The notes beneath the pieces were generated by a model. That model made no database searches and had not been told where the DNA came from. It saw only the letters and a list, made by a program, of their open reading frames with translations. A DNA stretch of 64,000 nucleotides from Caulobacteraceae bacterium. Lineage in GTDB: Bacteria > Pseudomonadota > Alphaproteobacteria > Caulobacterales > Caulobacteraceae. How positions within the stretch are numbered: position 1 is the stretch's first letter; each line of letters opens with the position of its first letter. The position numbers and the translations under genes were made by a program. Shown in pieces: positions 63,973 through 64,000 of this stretch. The stretch is from positions 62,001-126,000 of the forward strand of contig JAIEQA010000018.1 in assembly GCA_019748095.1 (NCBI GenBank), given 5' to 3'.

Positions 63973-64000
63973 GGTCTGGACCTTCGATCGGCGAATGGCC

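Overview
The window looks like chromosomal core DNA of a GC-rich alphaproteobacterium of the family Caulobacteraceae, most likely Brevundimonas or a close relative. The evidence is: a PopA-type pseudo-GGDEF protein beside mfd; the pdhA–pdhB(lipoyl)–DUF5076–pdhC arrangement; a nifR3/dusB–ntrYX–hfq–hflX locus; fused ispDF; an NDUFS4-like complex I subunit gene; and many GTG/TTG starts with 1–4 base gene overlaps. Genes fill the window densely. I see no insertion sequence, prophage, CRISPR array, integrase or toxin–antitoxin module. There is one tRNA gene (tRNA-Arg, anticodon TCT).

Layout. 1–3.2 kb, plus strand: tail of a probable holB, tatD, a PhnP-like metallo-hydrolase, a PLP-dependent cysteine desulfhydrase/synthase-like gene and a DUF3606 gene. 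3.3–13.2 kb, minus strand: the pyruvate dehydrogenase operon (pdhA, pdhB, DUF5076, pdhC, then a glutathione peroxidase, a DUF3667 membrane protein and lpdA), preceded by ftsB, eno, a lipoprotein gene and rpmF. 13.3–16.9 kb, minus strand: a tightly overlapping run lipA–COQ10-like–L2HG-oxidase-like–GNAT–GNAT. 17–25 kb: an Aas-like acyl ligase, a wrbA–extradiol dioxygenase pair, a peptidase pair, an MFS transporter, mazG and a serine hydrolase. 25–28 kb: a membrane protein, a 486-base repeat-rich gap, then hflX and hfq. 28–34 kb, minus strand: dusB–ntrY–ntrX–dat. 34–40.7 kb: ispDF, a membrane-anchored spermidine-synthase fold protein, a CinA-like gene, tusA-like, yihY-like and popA. 40.7–46.7 kb: sdhE–mfd convergent with recG. 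46.7–54.1 kb: heptose (hldE, hldD) and KDO (kdsA) LPS-core genes interleaved with an acetamidase-like gene, a DUF3089 gene and a serine hydrolase. 54.2–59.4 kb: a CPD photolyase, cyclopropane fatty acid synthase, FeS photolyase and sulfurtransferase group. 59.4–64 kb: a dicarboxylate/amino-acid symporter, an orphan amino-acid binding lipoprotein, a metC-like gene, a small unknown, tRNA-Arg and the NDUFS4-like gene.

How the parts fit: the window covers central carbon metabolism (PDH, enolase, lipoate synthesis for PDH), envelope construction (heptose/KDO, isoprenoid, CFA), DNA repair (mfd, recG, two photolyases, mazG), nitrogen/redox signalling (NtrYX, Hfq) and cell-cycle proteolysis (PopA).

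I did not find a clearly new multi-gene system. The observations I consider most worth checking are: two divergent genes whose start codons share one CATG; a 25-base inverted repeat enclosing the hflX start; short patches of rare AT-rich codons inside GC-rich core genes, several over catalytic motifs; a possible quinone/catechol operon (wrbA–dioxygenase) under a palindrome; and a ntr locus without ntrBC.
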